Origin: Paraburkholderia sp. BCC1885 | Lineage (GTDB): Bacteria; Pseudomonadota; Gammaproteobacteria; Burkholderiales; Burkholderiaceae | Direction: 5' to 3' | DNA: 64,000 nucleotides | Assembly (NCBI RefSeq): GCF_900996235.1 | Contig: NZ_CAAJGM010000111.1 | Span: 1 to 64,000, forward strand | In this document: positions 25,996-34,860 of the stretch, one piece after another | Layout: each line of letters begins with the position of its first letter | Position numbering within the stretch: the stretch's first letter is position 1 | The notes under the pieces: model-generated | What the model was told of the DNA's origin: nothing | Database searches by the model: none | What the model saw: only the letters and a program-made list of their open reading frames with translations | Made by a program: the position numbers and the translations under genes

Positions 25996-26907
25996 TTAAT
26001 GGGCTTCAGGGAAAAAATATCGCGTTTCGAGCTTGTAGTACTCCGCCTCGGATATCCCTTCCTTGTCGTCGGTCCCGTCCAGCTTCAGATGTCGTGCATA
26101 TCTGGCGGCAGCGACCGCCGCCGAATCGAGCACTTTCACATCCGATCCGGGGCCGACCGGCATGCCCGTTTGCGCCGAGACCCGGACGAGCGCATCGCCG
26201 ACCTGCACGCCAATCGTGTCGTCACCGAAACCCACCAGGAAGCTCGGCCCCTGCACCTGTTTTTGATGCGGATAATGCCCGCAGTAGCCCCAATCATCCT
26301 CAGTGGCGTTTATCAGCCGCACATAGGTTTTGCGCCAAAGCGGGTGACCGGCCGCGTCGAGCCTGACGACGCCAGAACGTATGTCGTCACACTGGAGGTA
26401 GCCCTCCTTGCTTTCGTCGGGGATCTTGAAGTTTTCGTATCCAAATCGCGCCCCGTCGCCGCGCGTGTAGATATGGTCGTCGTCGTTGTACTTCCATGAA
26501 CCGTCCTGCGGCGCGGATGCCAGTTCGATCCGCGCGCCTGACGGCAGGATAAAGGCCCAATTTTTTTCATCGATGGACTTTCCCCGTATTTTGCCTCTGA
26601 AGAACAGCGGCAAAATCCATACGCCCTTTTCCTGGTAGGGCACGCGCGTTGCAACGTCATGCAAACCGTTCGGCAAACTGATTTCGCTGATCGGCCGGGG
26701 GTAGATCACGAAGCTGGACACACCGTGCCGCTCCACGACGTTCTGATAATCAGGCGCCGCAGCGGCATCGGCGGTCGTGGCTGCGCTTGCGGCGAAGGCA
26801 TCGCCTCGGTTCAGCATCAGCGGTGCCGATGCAAGCAGTAACGTTGCCACCGCGGATGCAGCCAGGCGTCGGCTGTTTCTTGTAGCGTGGATAAACCGTC
26901 GATTCAT
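25996..26907 (-). CDS. Exported protein, candidate immunity partner of the lysozyme-like effector
   Basis: A 303-residue protein with a signal peptide (basic MNRRFIHATRNSRR then a hydrophobic core, cut near AFAASA), so it is periplasmic. The mature part has no recognised family and contains many aromatic and acidic residues. It directly precedes the enzyme-like gene, separated by 13 bp, which suits an immunity protein made first and waiting in the periplasm. ATG 26907 is preferred for its AGAGAGA ribosome-binding site; an ATG nine codons upstream is possible. Confidence 0.5.
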   Translation of the reverse strand: MNRRFIHATRNSRRLAASAVATLLLASAPLMLNRGDAFAASAATTADAAAAPDYQNVVERHGVSSFVIYPRPISEISLPNGLHDVATRVPYQEKGVWILPLFFRGKIRGKSIDEKNWAFILPSGARIELASAPQDGSWKYNDDDHIYTRGDGARFGYENFKIPDESKEGYLQCDDIRSGVVRLDAAGHPLWRKTYVRLINATEDDWGYCGHYPHQKQVQGPSFLVGFGDDTIGVQVGDALVRVSAQTGMPVGPGSDVKVLDSAAVAAARYARHLKLDGTDDKEGISEAEYYKLETRYFFPEAH

Positions 26908-27000
26908 TTTCTGTCTCTCTTTCGTGAATTTCATAATGATTCGGTTAACTAACTAGTTTGAATTTACGTTCGGATTAGTAACCTGCGCCCTTGCCTGCGC

Positions 27001-29250
27001 TTACCCTTTTACACCCGCCCCGGCACGCCCCGCTGCTGCCGAGGTCGTACTGGAGGGCCGGGGCGCCGAGCCGGCGCTCGAATGCGCGTCGCTGCTGCCC
27101 TGGTTCATGCCGCTGTCGAAACTGCGCTTCACGCCGTCCTCAAAACCGGTATTCGCCGCCGCCATCTGGCCGCCGATCCAGGAGAAGACATTGTCGGGAA
27201 TCACGTGAATCAGGCTGAACGCCGAGTTGCATAGCGTCTGGCACATGCCGACGTAGAGCACGATGAAGCCGATCATCATCACGATGCCGGCGGAGGAGCT
27301 GTACTGCGCGTTCTGCATGGCTACGCCAAACATCGTATTCAGCAGCGTGCCGAGCACCACCACGCTCGTGCCGGCCAGCAGAAATCCGAACACCATGAAA
27401 ACCGGCCGGAACATCACGTTCAACAGAAAAACATAGCCGTGCTGGGTTCGCTGCCCTAAACCCTCGCCGTCTCCGTCAAGGTGAGTCATGGCCCAGAGCG
27501 GCGACGCCACCATCGCTTCGGCGACCACCATGAACCACGAGATGACGCCGCTGAACCAGACGATGAACGGCAGCATCGGCATGTAGACCGAGAGCATCAC
27601 GCCGAAGAACAGAAGCGTAATCACCATGACCACGGCGAACGGACCGATCGACTCGTTCGCCTTGCTGGCGGCGTTCGATCCGGCAGTGATCAGACTCGTG
27701 ACCTGTCCGGTCGACACGGCCGCCGAGTCTTTCGGCGTTTGACCCGCGTAGCGGTAGAGCATGTTCATCCCGGTGCTCACGATCGCATCGCCGAGACTCT
27801 TCATGCCCATGAGCGGATTGAGTTGAGTCTGGCCATTGGCACCGGTCTGGGACGTGCCCGAAAGCTGCGCAGTCACGGCGCTCAACAGATCCTGTCCGGC
27901 AAACCAGTGCGGCAGAATGCTTTGCGGGTCGTTCGTGCTCGTGTACAGATTGTTGACTGCGGCGGTCGTCGACGTCCCGGCTGCCGTTGAGGAAACCGAC
28001 GCATCCTGCTCGATCTGCTCGCGATAGCTCGCCATCACGCTCTGATAAAGCTGCGGATAAGGCAGGTTGGCCGGATCCGTGCCGGTCACCGAGGTCGCGA
28101 CGGCGGCCGCCAGTTCCGACAACTGCGAGTTGGCTTGCGCGAACGATTCATACCAGGCGCCGAGCATGATCCAGCCGTCGCGCGTCAGGTTGGACTGAAG
28201 CGTGCTGGCGATTCCGTTGATGGTGGTCGACTGGGCGCCGACCGCCGTCTGGATGGCGCTTTGATAAGCCTGCGCGGCGTTTTCGATGGTGGCCTGCGGA
28301 TCGGTCGGCTGCGTCTGATTGTTGACCGCCGACACGTAGGTCTGTGCGGCGCTCGACAACGTCGACTGCATGGTGATGAGCGCGCTTTGCTGTGCCGACA
28401 CCAGCGCCGACGCAATCGAACTGGTGGAATCGAAACCATAGGACTGCAGACCGGCTGAAGATGCCGAGGGGGTCGTCGAGGACGAGGTGGCGCTCGCGTC
28501 GATTTCGGCGCCACCGCACGACAGGCCATTCTGGTTCATGAGCACGATCTTGCTAGCCGTCGTGCTCGGACTGAAGGTCTCGCCGCTGTCCGCGGTCACG
28601 CTGGCGTCATTGGGCAGGTTGGTTAGCGCCTGATTGGCAGCCTGTGCGCAGAGATTCGCCTCGAATAGCGACTGCGCGAGTGTGGTCACCTGCGGCACAA
28701 CCGGCGTCGCCACCAGCGTGCCGCCGCTCGTGAGCACGCTGACCGCCGCCGACAGGGCAAGGTTGGCGACTCCCACGCCCATCATGGTGCCCCACAGCAT
28801 GATGATCTGCGCCCCGCAATAGCCGCCGAACATCGGTACCAGTCCGGTAAAACCCACTCCCATGCGAATGATGAACCACGGTGACGACTTCTTTTGCCCG
28901 AGGAACTCGCCGTCCTGGCCGGTGGCGATCATCGCGGAACCGAAGTGGTACATGGCCCAGATCACACCCACCGCGAGAATGCAGGAGTTCAGAACGAGGA
29001 ACACCTGGGAAATCAGTCCGCTCGACGAGGCGCTGCTGACGGTGCCGCCGCCCGAGAGCGGGTTGGTGGCGACCGCGCCATAGATGAGCTGCAGCGCGGA
29101 CATGGACTTGTCGGTGCCGTTGGATGCGGCATTCGTGATGGACCCGATCGATTGGGTCGAGGCTGCCGTCTGGGCGAAGGCGGCGCCGGCAACCGCGAAC
29201 AGACTGCTCAAAGCGATGAGCCGGCAGATTCTCTTGATGAAGGCGAGCAT
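27001..29250 (-). CDS. dotA: DotA/TraY-family type IVB polytopic membrane protein
   Basis: A 749-residue protein with a signal peptide (ends near AGAAFAQ), an early membrane pair (VFLVLNSCILAVGVIWAMYHFG), a large central extracytoplasmic region of about 350 residues rich in Ser/Thr/Gln, and a cluster of helices near the end (FAVVMVITLLFFGVMLSVYMPMLPFIVWFSGVISW). This layout and the SWF.VVAEAMVASPLWAM motif are typical of DotA of Legionella and TraY of IncI plasmids. It is the last gene of the traM-Y-like run, as in IncI. Confidence 0.85.
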   Translation of the reverse strand: MLAFIKRICRLIALSSLFAVAGAAFAQTAASTQSIGSITNAASNGTDKSMSALQLIYGAVATNPLSGGGTVSSASSSGLISQVFLVLNSCILAVGVIWAMYHFGSAMIATGQDGEFLGQKKSSPWFIIRMGVGFTGLVPMFGGYCGAQIIMLWGTMMGVGVANLALSAAVSVLTSGGTLVATPVVPQVTTLAQSLFEANLCAQAANQALTNLPNDASVTADSGETFSPSTTASKIVLMNQNGLSCGGAEIDASATSSSTTPSASSAGLQSYGFDSTSSIASALVSAQQSALITMQSTLSSAAQTYVSAVNNQTQPTDPQATIENAAQAYQSAIQTAVGAQSTTINGIASTLQSNLTRDGWIMLGAWYESFAQANSQLSELAAAVATSVTGTDPANLPYPQLYQSVMASYREQIEQDASVSSTAAGTSTTAAVNNLYTSTNDPQSILPHWFAGQDLLSAVTAQLSGTSQTGANGQTQLNPLMGMKSLGDAIVSTGMNMLYRYAGQTPKDSAAVSTGQVTSLITAGSNAASKANESIGPFAVVMVITLLFFGVMLSVYMPMLPFIVWFSGVISWFMVVAEAMVASPLWAMTHLDGDGEGLGQRTQHGYVFLLNVMFRPVFMVFGFLLAGTSVVVLGTLLNTMFGVAMQNAQYSSSAGIVMMIGFIVLYVGMCQTLCNSAFSLIHVIPDNVFSWIGGQMAAANTGFEDGVKRSFDSGMNQGSSDAHSSAGSAPRPSSTTSAAAGRAGAGVKG

Positions 29251-29262
29251 ATCGTCTATGTC

Positions 29263-29282
29263 CTTATGATTAATTCGATACG
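29263..29282. promoter_or_regulatory. Degenerate copy of the island palindrome upstream of dotA
   Basis: CTTATGATTAATTCGATACG keeps the spacing and right arm of the shared motif (CGTAT-N10-ATACG) with one mismatch in the left arm. It ends 12 bp before the dotA start. Confidence 0.4.
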
Positions 29283-29298
29283 GAATAAACGAGCCGTA

Positions 29299-29829
29299 TT
29301 AACGGAACAGCCTGGGATCGAATAGCCGCCTGAACGCGCCGGGACGCGCGAAGAACTGCCGGTATCCGCCGAGCGGTTCATCCGGGGCCGCCCTGCCGCT
29401 TTCGATTTGCCACATCTGGTGCTCGAACTTCAGCACGAACATCAGGCACAGAACCGTGAACAGAAAACCAATCAGGGTTCCGAAATAATTGTGACCCACC
29501 ACGCTGCCGAACAAAAAACTCGCAGAGATGAACACCACCGCCAGGAAGAACTGCTTTTTCCGGGTGCAGCCGCGCTCGATCGCGGCGAGCGGCAGCGCAT
29601 CCGAGGAGCGTCTCGACATAGCCTCGTTGAAAGTGCGCGAGCGCGGGTTTTTGCGTTGCGCGGCCAGTTCGCGGTTCTGATCGGTGATGGTCTGCAGGCC
29701 CGTCGCTACGGTTTCCTTCATCGACGCGGCCGCCTTGACGAGCGGATAGCCCGGAATCAGATAGAGGCTGGAGCGCGCGATGCGCCGGGCCGCGCCGGGT
29801 TTCTTGTCCGTGTCAGGGCTGTTGCTCAT
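29299..29829 (-). CDS. TraX-like type IVB membrane protein
   Basis: A 176-residue protein with two membrane helices near residues 95-135 (FFLAVVFISASFLFGSVVG; LIGFLFTVLCLMFVLKF) and a conserved-looking cytosolic tail (HQMWQIESGRAAPDEPLGGY). It starts in the dotO stop (ATGA overlap) and precedes dotA, the place of traX in IncI plasmids. The name is positional. Confidence 0.55.
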   Translation of the reverse strand: MSNSPDTDKKPGAARRIARSSLYLIPGYPLVKAAASMKETVATGLQTITDQNRELAAQRKNPRSRTFNEAMSRRSSDALPLAAIERGCTRKKQFFLAVVFISASFLFGSVVGHNYFGTLIGFLFTVLCLMFVLKFEHQMWQIESGRAAPDEPLGGYRQFFARPGAFRRLFDPRLFR

Positions 29830-32800
29830 GTCGGCAGCTCCGCTTTTTCGAGTCCATACTTGACGACCAGTTCGTTCGTCACCGCGTCGATGATGTTGTC
29901 GTCGTCGCGCGCGCCCTGCTCTGCCTGACGGCTTTCCAGATACTGTGCCGCGGTGCCGCTCGGGAATTCCCTGGCAAGGATCTTGCGCGCCGTGGCGGGC
30001 GAAGTCCGTTTGTACAACCGGCGCCGCAGACCGACGTCCTTCGCCGTGGTCGAGAACGCCCATAGCTCGATCGCACCGGGCGCGTTATGCAGGACCTGGG
30101 TGACCACGCCGCTTTTGGTCTGGTGCCAGACGAGAAATTTGCCTGCCCCGCGCACGTCGCGCTGCAAGGCAGTCATCGCCGAGTTCGACAGGCCGAACAT
30201 CTTCTGCGCTTCCGCGCGCGAATTGGGACTGCCCGCGTTCATGATGTAGGCGGAAAATGCCGACTCGGTGATCGACTCGCCGTCCGTTTCGAAGTCGGCC
30301 ATGAACTGGCTGGCCAGCGACACGCGAATACCGTGCTTGCGGCCCTCGCGGCGGTCCAGAGAAAGCAGCCGGCGGAACGACTTCTTGCCGGCCGTGCGGT
30401 GGACTTCGTCCACGCAGATAGCCTTCATTTCGTCCTTGATGTCCTCGTAGCGGCGACGGTGCGCCTCGTGGTACAGCGTCGGCGCAAGTTCCGCGATGCT
30501 TTCCGGCAAATAGTATTGCCGCGCGGCGATCTGGCGTGCGAACACGTACATGATCTCGGCGCGTTTTTCGCCGTCTTCGCCCGCGCCGCGCGTCACTTCC
30601 TCGAGATCCAGTGCGACCACGCGCGATTGCTCGTTCAGTTCGAAACGCGTGTGCGAGGCGATGATCGGAAAATCGCGCAGCGCGGACGTGATCACCATGC
30701 GCATTGCGTCGAGCAGCGTCATGCCGTTATCGACGCGCGCCTTTGAATCTTCCTTGGGCTCGAACACGCTGCGGATGCGTTCCGCGCCGAGCGACTCGAT
30801 CAGGTCGGAGAGCACCGGCACCGCAAAGCGTTGCGCGAGGCGCCCCGCGCGCAGATGGCCCTTCGCCGTCAGATGGTCGGTGACGTCCCACCACGAGGTG
30901 TATTCGTCGTGCCTGAAACCGGTCTTTTCGAGCGCTTCGTCCACGGCGGCGTCGACGGTCGGCTCATAGCGCTTTTCGGAGCCGCGTGTGGCGTATTTCT
31001 CGTACACCTCGTCGACCACCATGCCGGCGAGTTCCGACGAGTTCGCATACGGCTGCTTCTGGCCCACTGGCGTGGCGAGCGCGGTGAGCAGCGAAATCAG
31101 GAATTCGCGGTCGAACGCGGTCGGCCTGCGGCAACCCGGCAAGGTATCGAACGGATTGATCGAGAATTCGCCGCTGTTGCGCAGACGAATGTAAATCGCC
31201 TCGTGCTTGCGATCTTCGGGCAGCGCGTTCTGGATCAGCTCGATCAGCCCGCTCGAACTCACGCCCACGTCGATGATGGTGATGAGCGGCAGCCGCTTCA
31301 ACCCAGGCGAAAGAATCGCGCCGAGGTTTAGCGTGTTGAGCCAGACCGATTTGCCCGAGCCCATGATGGCCCAGATCAGATCGATCCACGCCGTTTGCAG
31401 CGAGGAATTCGGCTGGAACGGATAAACCTTGCCGTCGAGCGTGCGCAGCAAAATCGAGCCGCCCGCAAACCACGGCGATGCCGCGCGCTGGATCGGCAAC
31501 AGGCGCACGAGGTCGCTGAGCGGCGGAATCATCCTGGGCGCGACGGATTTGTCGGTGAATCCGGGTACCGTCGAGGCCAGCCCCTGGATCGGGTCGCCCG
31601 TATCCGTGCTGATCTGCGCGACCCCCCAGCCCTGCATGGCGCTCACCAGCGCCGACAGGCGGTCTTCGCAGGACTTCCGGTCCGGTCCCCAGGTGGCCGC
31701 GGTAATGCGCACCGAAACATTGCACTCGCCGTCGCGCTGCGCCTGCTCGAGTGCGTCGAACGAGCGTTTGATGGCCTTGTTGGTGCTGCCCATGAAACCG
31801 ATGATGCTGACCGCGAGATTTTTCAGCCTGGCTGATTCCAGGCCGCCCGGCTCGATCGAAAACTTGATGCGCCACGGCACTTCTTTGCCGACCCGGTTGA
31901 ACAGCATCATGAAGTCGTGAATCTCCTGCGGCCCCACTTCCATGTACGCCGAGCCGTGATACTCGCCGTTGATGTAGACAAAGTCGCCTTCGGTGCGAAT
32001 CTTGCCCGAGCACATCTGCTCGGCCAGCTTCGGCAGGTACATGTCGCCGGCCGAATTGTTGCGGGTCTTGCGCGGCGTGAAGCGGTCGCCCGGCAGAACC
32101 GGGCGCCACTTGTGGTCGGTGCGGCGGCGGTCGTAGGCCTGGCGGATCGCGCGTGCCGCATCGTGGGTCGAGAGACGTTCGACATGCAGCTTGGCATGAA
32201 CGAAGTCACGCTCGATCGCATCGACGAAGGTCTCGTGGCGGCTCAGCAAACCCTTCAGGATCGCGGTCACGGACTGAGCTTCGAGCATCGGCTGGATCTT
32301 GTGCTCCTTCATGCGCAGCTTGTGCGTTTCCATCTCACGCTTGAGCTCATCAGGCGTCATCGAAGACAAATGGGTGTACAGCATGACGTAGCACGACTCG
32401 TGGGAGCAGAGCGAGGCGACGCGCTCGCAACGGTCGTCGAGCATGTCTTTCAGATCGAGGCCAACCCGCTCGCAGGTATCGTATGACGGCTGCATCAAGG
32501 TCTTGACCTTGTGGCGGATCATGTCCGGATCGCGCTCGAACGAAAGCTCGACGGAGTGTCCCGCCTTCTGGAAATACGAGGTCATCGCACGCCGCAGATC
32601 GTCCGTGATCTGCTCGAATTCCACCTCGCCCACCACGTCCATCGAACCGGTCAGTTCGAACAGTGTCAGCATCGCGCACTGACGCGTGATCAGGATATAG
32701 GGCCGCGCGCCTTTCGGGTCCATGGCGGCCATCTGGCGTGCGCGCGGGTCGTCCGGATCGAGGCCGATTGCCGTTTCGAGCTGGCAGTACGAAGGCAGAT

Positions 32801-32876
32801 CGGCACCGAGCGCGTGGCTGGAAATCCAGGCGATCAAGGCTTCGACGTTGTCGAGCAAGCTGCTTACCACGGTCAT
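29826..32876 (-). CDS. dotO: DotO/IcmB/TraU-family secretion ATPase
   Basis: A 1016-residue VirB4-type ATPase that energises the type IVB machine. Walker A is AIMGSGKS near residue 505, with later acidic strands VVALDLEEV and KAICVDEVHRTAG. Length equals Legionella DotO. The gene is flanked by dotN and the traX-like gene in IncI order. Confidence 0.92.
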   Translation of the reverse strand: MTVVSSLLDNVEALIAWISSHALGADLPSYCQLETAIGLDPDDPRARQMAAMDPKGARPYILITRQCAMLTLFELTGSMDVVGEVEFEQITDDLRRAMTSYFQKAGHSVELSFERDPDMIRHKVKTLMQPSYDTCERVGLDLKDMLDDRCERVASLCSHESCYVMLYTHLSSMTPDELKREMETHKLRMKEHKIQPMLEAQSVTAILKGLLSRHETFVDAIERDFVHAKLHVERLSTHDAARAIRQAYDRRRTDHKWRPVLPGDRFTPRKTRNNSAGDMYLPKLAEQMCSGKIRTEGDFVYINGEYHGSAYMEVGPQEIHDFMMLFNRVGKEVPWRIKFSIEPGGLESARLKNLAVSIIGFMGSTNKAIKRSFDALEQAQRDGECNVSVRITAATWGPDRKSCEDRLSALVSAMQGWGVAQISTDTGDPIQGLASTVPGFTDKSVAPRMIPPLSDLVRLLPIQRAASPWFAGGSILLRTLDGKVYPFQPNSSLQTAWIDLIWAIMGSGKSVWLNTLNLGAILSPGLKRLPLITIIDVGVSSSGLIELIQNALPEDRKHEAIYIRLRNSGEFSINPFDTLPGCRRPTAFDREFLISLLTALATPVGQKQPYANSSELAGMVVDEVYEKYATRGSEKRYEPTVDAAVDEALEKTGFRHDEYTSWWDVTDHLTAKGHLRAGRLAQRFAVPVLSDLIESLGAERIRSVFEPKEDSKARVDNGMTLLDAMRMVITSALRDFPIIASHTRFELNEQSRVVALDLEEVTRGAGEDGEKRAEIMYVFARQIAARQYYLPESIAELAPTLYHEAHRRRYEDIKDEMKAICVDEVHRTAGKKSFRRLLSLDRREGRKHGIRVSLASQFMADFETDGESITESAFSAYIMNAGSPNSRAEAQKMFGLSNSAMTALQRDVRGAGKFLVWHQTKSGVVTQVLHNAPGAIELWAFSTTAKDVGLRRRLYKRTSPATARKILAREFPSGTAAQYLESRQAEQGARDDDNIIDAVTNELVVKYGLEKAELPT

Positions 32877-32912
32877 GAGTGCGATCTCCGACGCAGATGC
32901 CCGGCCAGGACG

Positions 32913-33707
32913 CTAGCTGGCCGAGCGGGTGCCTTCAACTATCCGACCCCACGTCTTGATGGGGAGCGACTTGTAACTTTCTTCGATCCACTGCGCCACG
33001 TACTGCGCGAAACGCACTGGGCGGTAGATCAAAACCATGCCCGTAAAAGCGCTGACGCGCTTGTCCAGGTCTTCTTCATGCAATGTGTGCAATGCACTGG
33101 CGAAGTCCGATGGGTTGGCGCTGCCCCACTCCGTCGCCACCAGTTCAGCGCGGCTCGCGAGGTGCTGCAATAAGGCGCGCGCCTCGGCTTTTTCCGCCTC
33201 GCTACCCATTTCGAGCACAACGGCGATGGTCCGCTGCAAATGATTCACTTCCGCCTGCGGCACACCGTCCAGATGAATGAACACGCCGTGCCGCTGACTG
33301 CCGACCTGGCCGATGTGCTGGGCGCCGTGGCAAAGCGGGTCGGCAATTTCCAGATTCGCTTCACGGTGATCCGCATGATTGTCGTTACGGTGATGCACGT
33401 CCGTGTACTGTGAGCGAAAGCCGCAGAAGACGCAGCGGCCGCCGCCTCTCGCCAGGACGGCGGCGCGCGCGTCCTTATAATCCGCGTGGGACGGCTCGGT
33501 CAGCTCGCCGTCCTGGCGCGGCTGGCGTCGCACCCGTCGCGCGACGGAAAAGACGATGTCCTTGTGCCGGCGCGCATCGAAATTCGCGCCGAGCTTCGAG
33601 CCGGGGGCGCTCATGCCCTCGGTCGCTTCGTCCCATGAGACCCCGGCATCGCGCACGGCGGCCTCGTCCAGCACGGCATCTCTGCGCGAGTCGCTCGTGG
33701 TTGCCAT
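32913..33707 (-). CDS. icmJ: DotN/IcmJ/TraT-family zinc protein
   Basis: A 264-residue protein with the metal-binding signature CVFCGF....VHHRNDNHADH....ADPLCHGAQHIG, matching DotN/IcmJ, a subunit of the Dot/Icm coupling complex that resembles HNH folds. The ATG at 33707 removes a long upstream extension that overlaps the icmD-like gene in another frame. Its presence without a visible DotL is notable. Confidence 0.85.
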   Translation of the reverse strand: MATTSDSRRDAVLDEAAVRDAGVSWDEATEGMSAPGSKLGANFDARRHKDIVFSVARRVRRQPRQDGELTEPSHADYKDARAAVLARGGGRCVFCGFRSQYTDVHHRNDNHADHREANLEIADPLCHGAQHIGQVGSQRHGVFIHLDGVPQAEVNHLQRTIAVVLEMGSEAEKAEARALLQHLASRAELVATEWGSANPSDFASALHTLHEEDLDKRVSAFTGMVLIYRPVRFAQYVAQWIEESYKSLPIKTWGRIVEGTRSAS

Positions 33708-33733
33708 ATCCAGGGTCCCGATGGGTGGTTTCG

Positions 33734-34309
33734 TCAGTGAGCGGCTGTGGGCAGCGCGTCCATGGCGCTGGAACCCGCGCCCATCGAGCCGGCAGCCGAG
33801 TTCATCACATAGCCCACCATACCGAGAGCCGGGCCGCCCAGACCGTAGCCGAAGATCGAGCCGGTGCTCACCTGCTGGTCGCCCTTCGACTTCTTGATGC
33901 CGTTGTTGACGCCGACACCCGTGCTGACAAGGCCGCCGCCGTAGAACGCGTAGACGATCATGCTGTAGATCGAGCCCATGTCGTTCTTCAGACTGGTGGC
34001 CATGCTGCCGAGCGTGCTGCCGTTCGACTGCGCGTCTGCAACGCCCGCGAACACGAGGCTCGTGACGACGAACAGCGCAAGCGCCGTCAGCGCCAGATGA
34101 CGGTTCGACAGACGCGTTGCGCGCGGTAGCGACGAATGCCACATCGCCATTGCGACGAACACGATAGCCGCAACCGCCAGCGGCGGATTGACGAACATCA
34201 GCCGGCCGACACCCGCCAGCACCATGGCGGCCGCAATGAAAGTGCGCGCGTGTTCCATGGCATACAGGTGCATCCGCGCGACTGGATTGATGAGGAATGC
34301 TTGAGGCAT
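33734..34309 (-). CDS. IcmD/DotP/TraR-like membrane protein
   Basis: A 191-residue protein with a hydrophobic N-terminal half and a C-terminal pair of helices around SIYSMIVYAFYGGGLVSTGVGVNNGIKKSKGD, resembling IcmD/DotP. It lies between the icmC-like gene and icmJ, as traR does in IncI. AAGGAG precedes the ATG. Confidence 0.7.
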   Translation of the reverse strand: MPQAFLINPVARMHLYAMEHARTFIAAAMVLAGVGRLMFVNPPLAVAAIVFVAMAMWHSSLPRATRLSNRHLALTALALFVVTSLVFAGVADAQSNGSTLGSMATSLKNDMGSIYSMIVYAFYGGGLVSTGVGVNNGIKKSKGDQQVSTGSIFGYGLGGPALGMVGYVMNSAAGSMGAGSSAMDALPTAAH

Positions 34310-34323
34310 GTTTTGCTTGCTCC

Positions 34324-34860
34324 TTAAGAAAGTGACGTTAAACCGAACGTTCCCTGAAAGGCATCCAGCGTGGCGTTGATGTTGACCAACGCTGCGCCCC
34401 CCAAGATGTGAATGAAACCTTTCCAGGCGTAGTCTTCGTACCCTCCTCCTCCGCCTCCGTTAGAGGCTTTTCGTAACATGGTCCAGCCCTTGAGGGCGTA
34501 CCACCAGCCGAACGTCGAAACGATCGTCAGGATGGCTGTGATCGCGGGGGCGAAGGCTCCCGCCGACGTCGCCGTGTCGATATAGGAGATCGCGTTGGCG
34601 TACGACGTATCGGACTCTCCCAGCGAGCCAAGCGTGCTGTCCATCGCGCCGGAAAAGTTGACGATCAGCGCGCCGATGAAAAACGACGCGAAGATGCTCT
34701 GGCCAGAGATATCCGAGCCAGGCGACGCCGACTTCCTGATGCCTTTTTGCAGCGCGCCAGCGCAATAAAAGATGCCGATGCCCATGGCCACGACCTGGGC
34801 CAAAGTCTGAAACGCAACGATGTCCGAGGCGATGCTCGTGACGATGGTGGTGAGGTCCAT
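34324..34860 (-). CDS. IcmC/DotE/TraQ-like membrane protein
   Basis: A 178-residue protein with four predicted helices, including LAQVVAMGIGIFYCAGALQKGIRK and AFAPAITAILTIVSTFGWWYALKGW. IcmC and TraQ have this size and topology and are related to IcmD. Its start touches the stop of the gene before. Confidence 0.75.
   Translation of the reverse strand: MDLTTIVTSIASDIVAFQTLAQVVAMGIGIFYCAGALQKGIRKSASPGSDISGQSIFASFFIGALIVNFSGAMDSTLGSLGESDTSYANAISYIDTATSAGAFAPAITAILTIVSTFGWWYALKGWTMLRKASNGGGGGGYEDYAWKGFIHILGGAALVNINATLDAFQGTFGLTSLS

Noticed and set aside
30964..32109. Long alternative frame within dotO
   Set aside because: Out-of-frame reading of a conserved ATPase gene.
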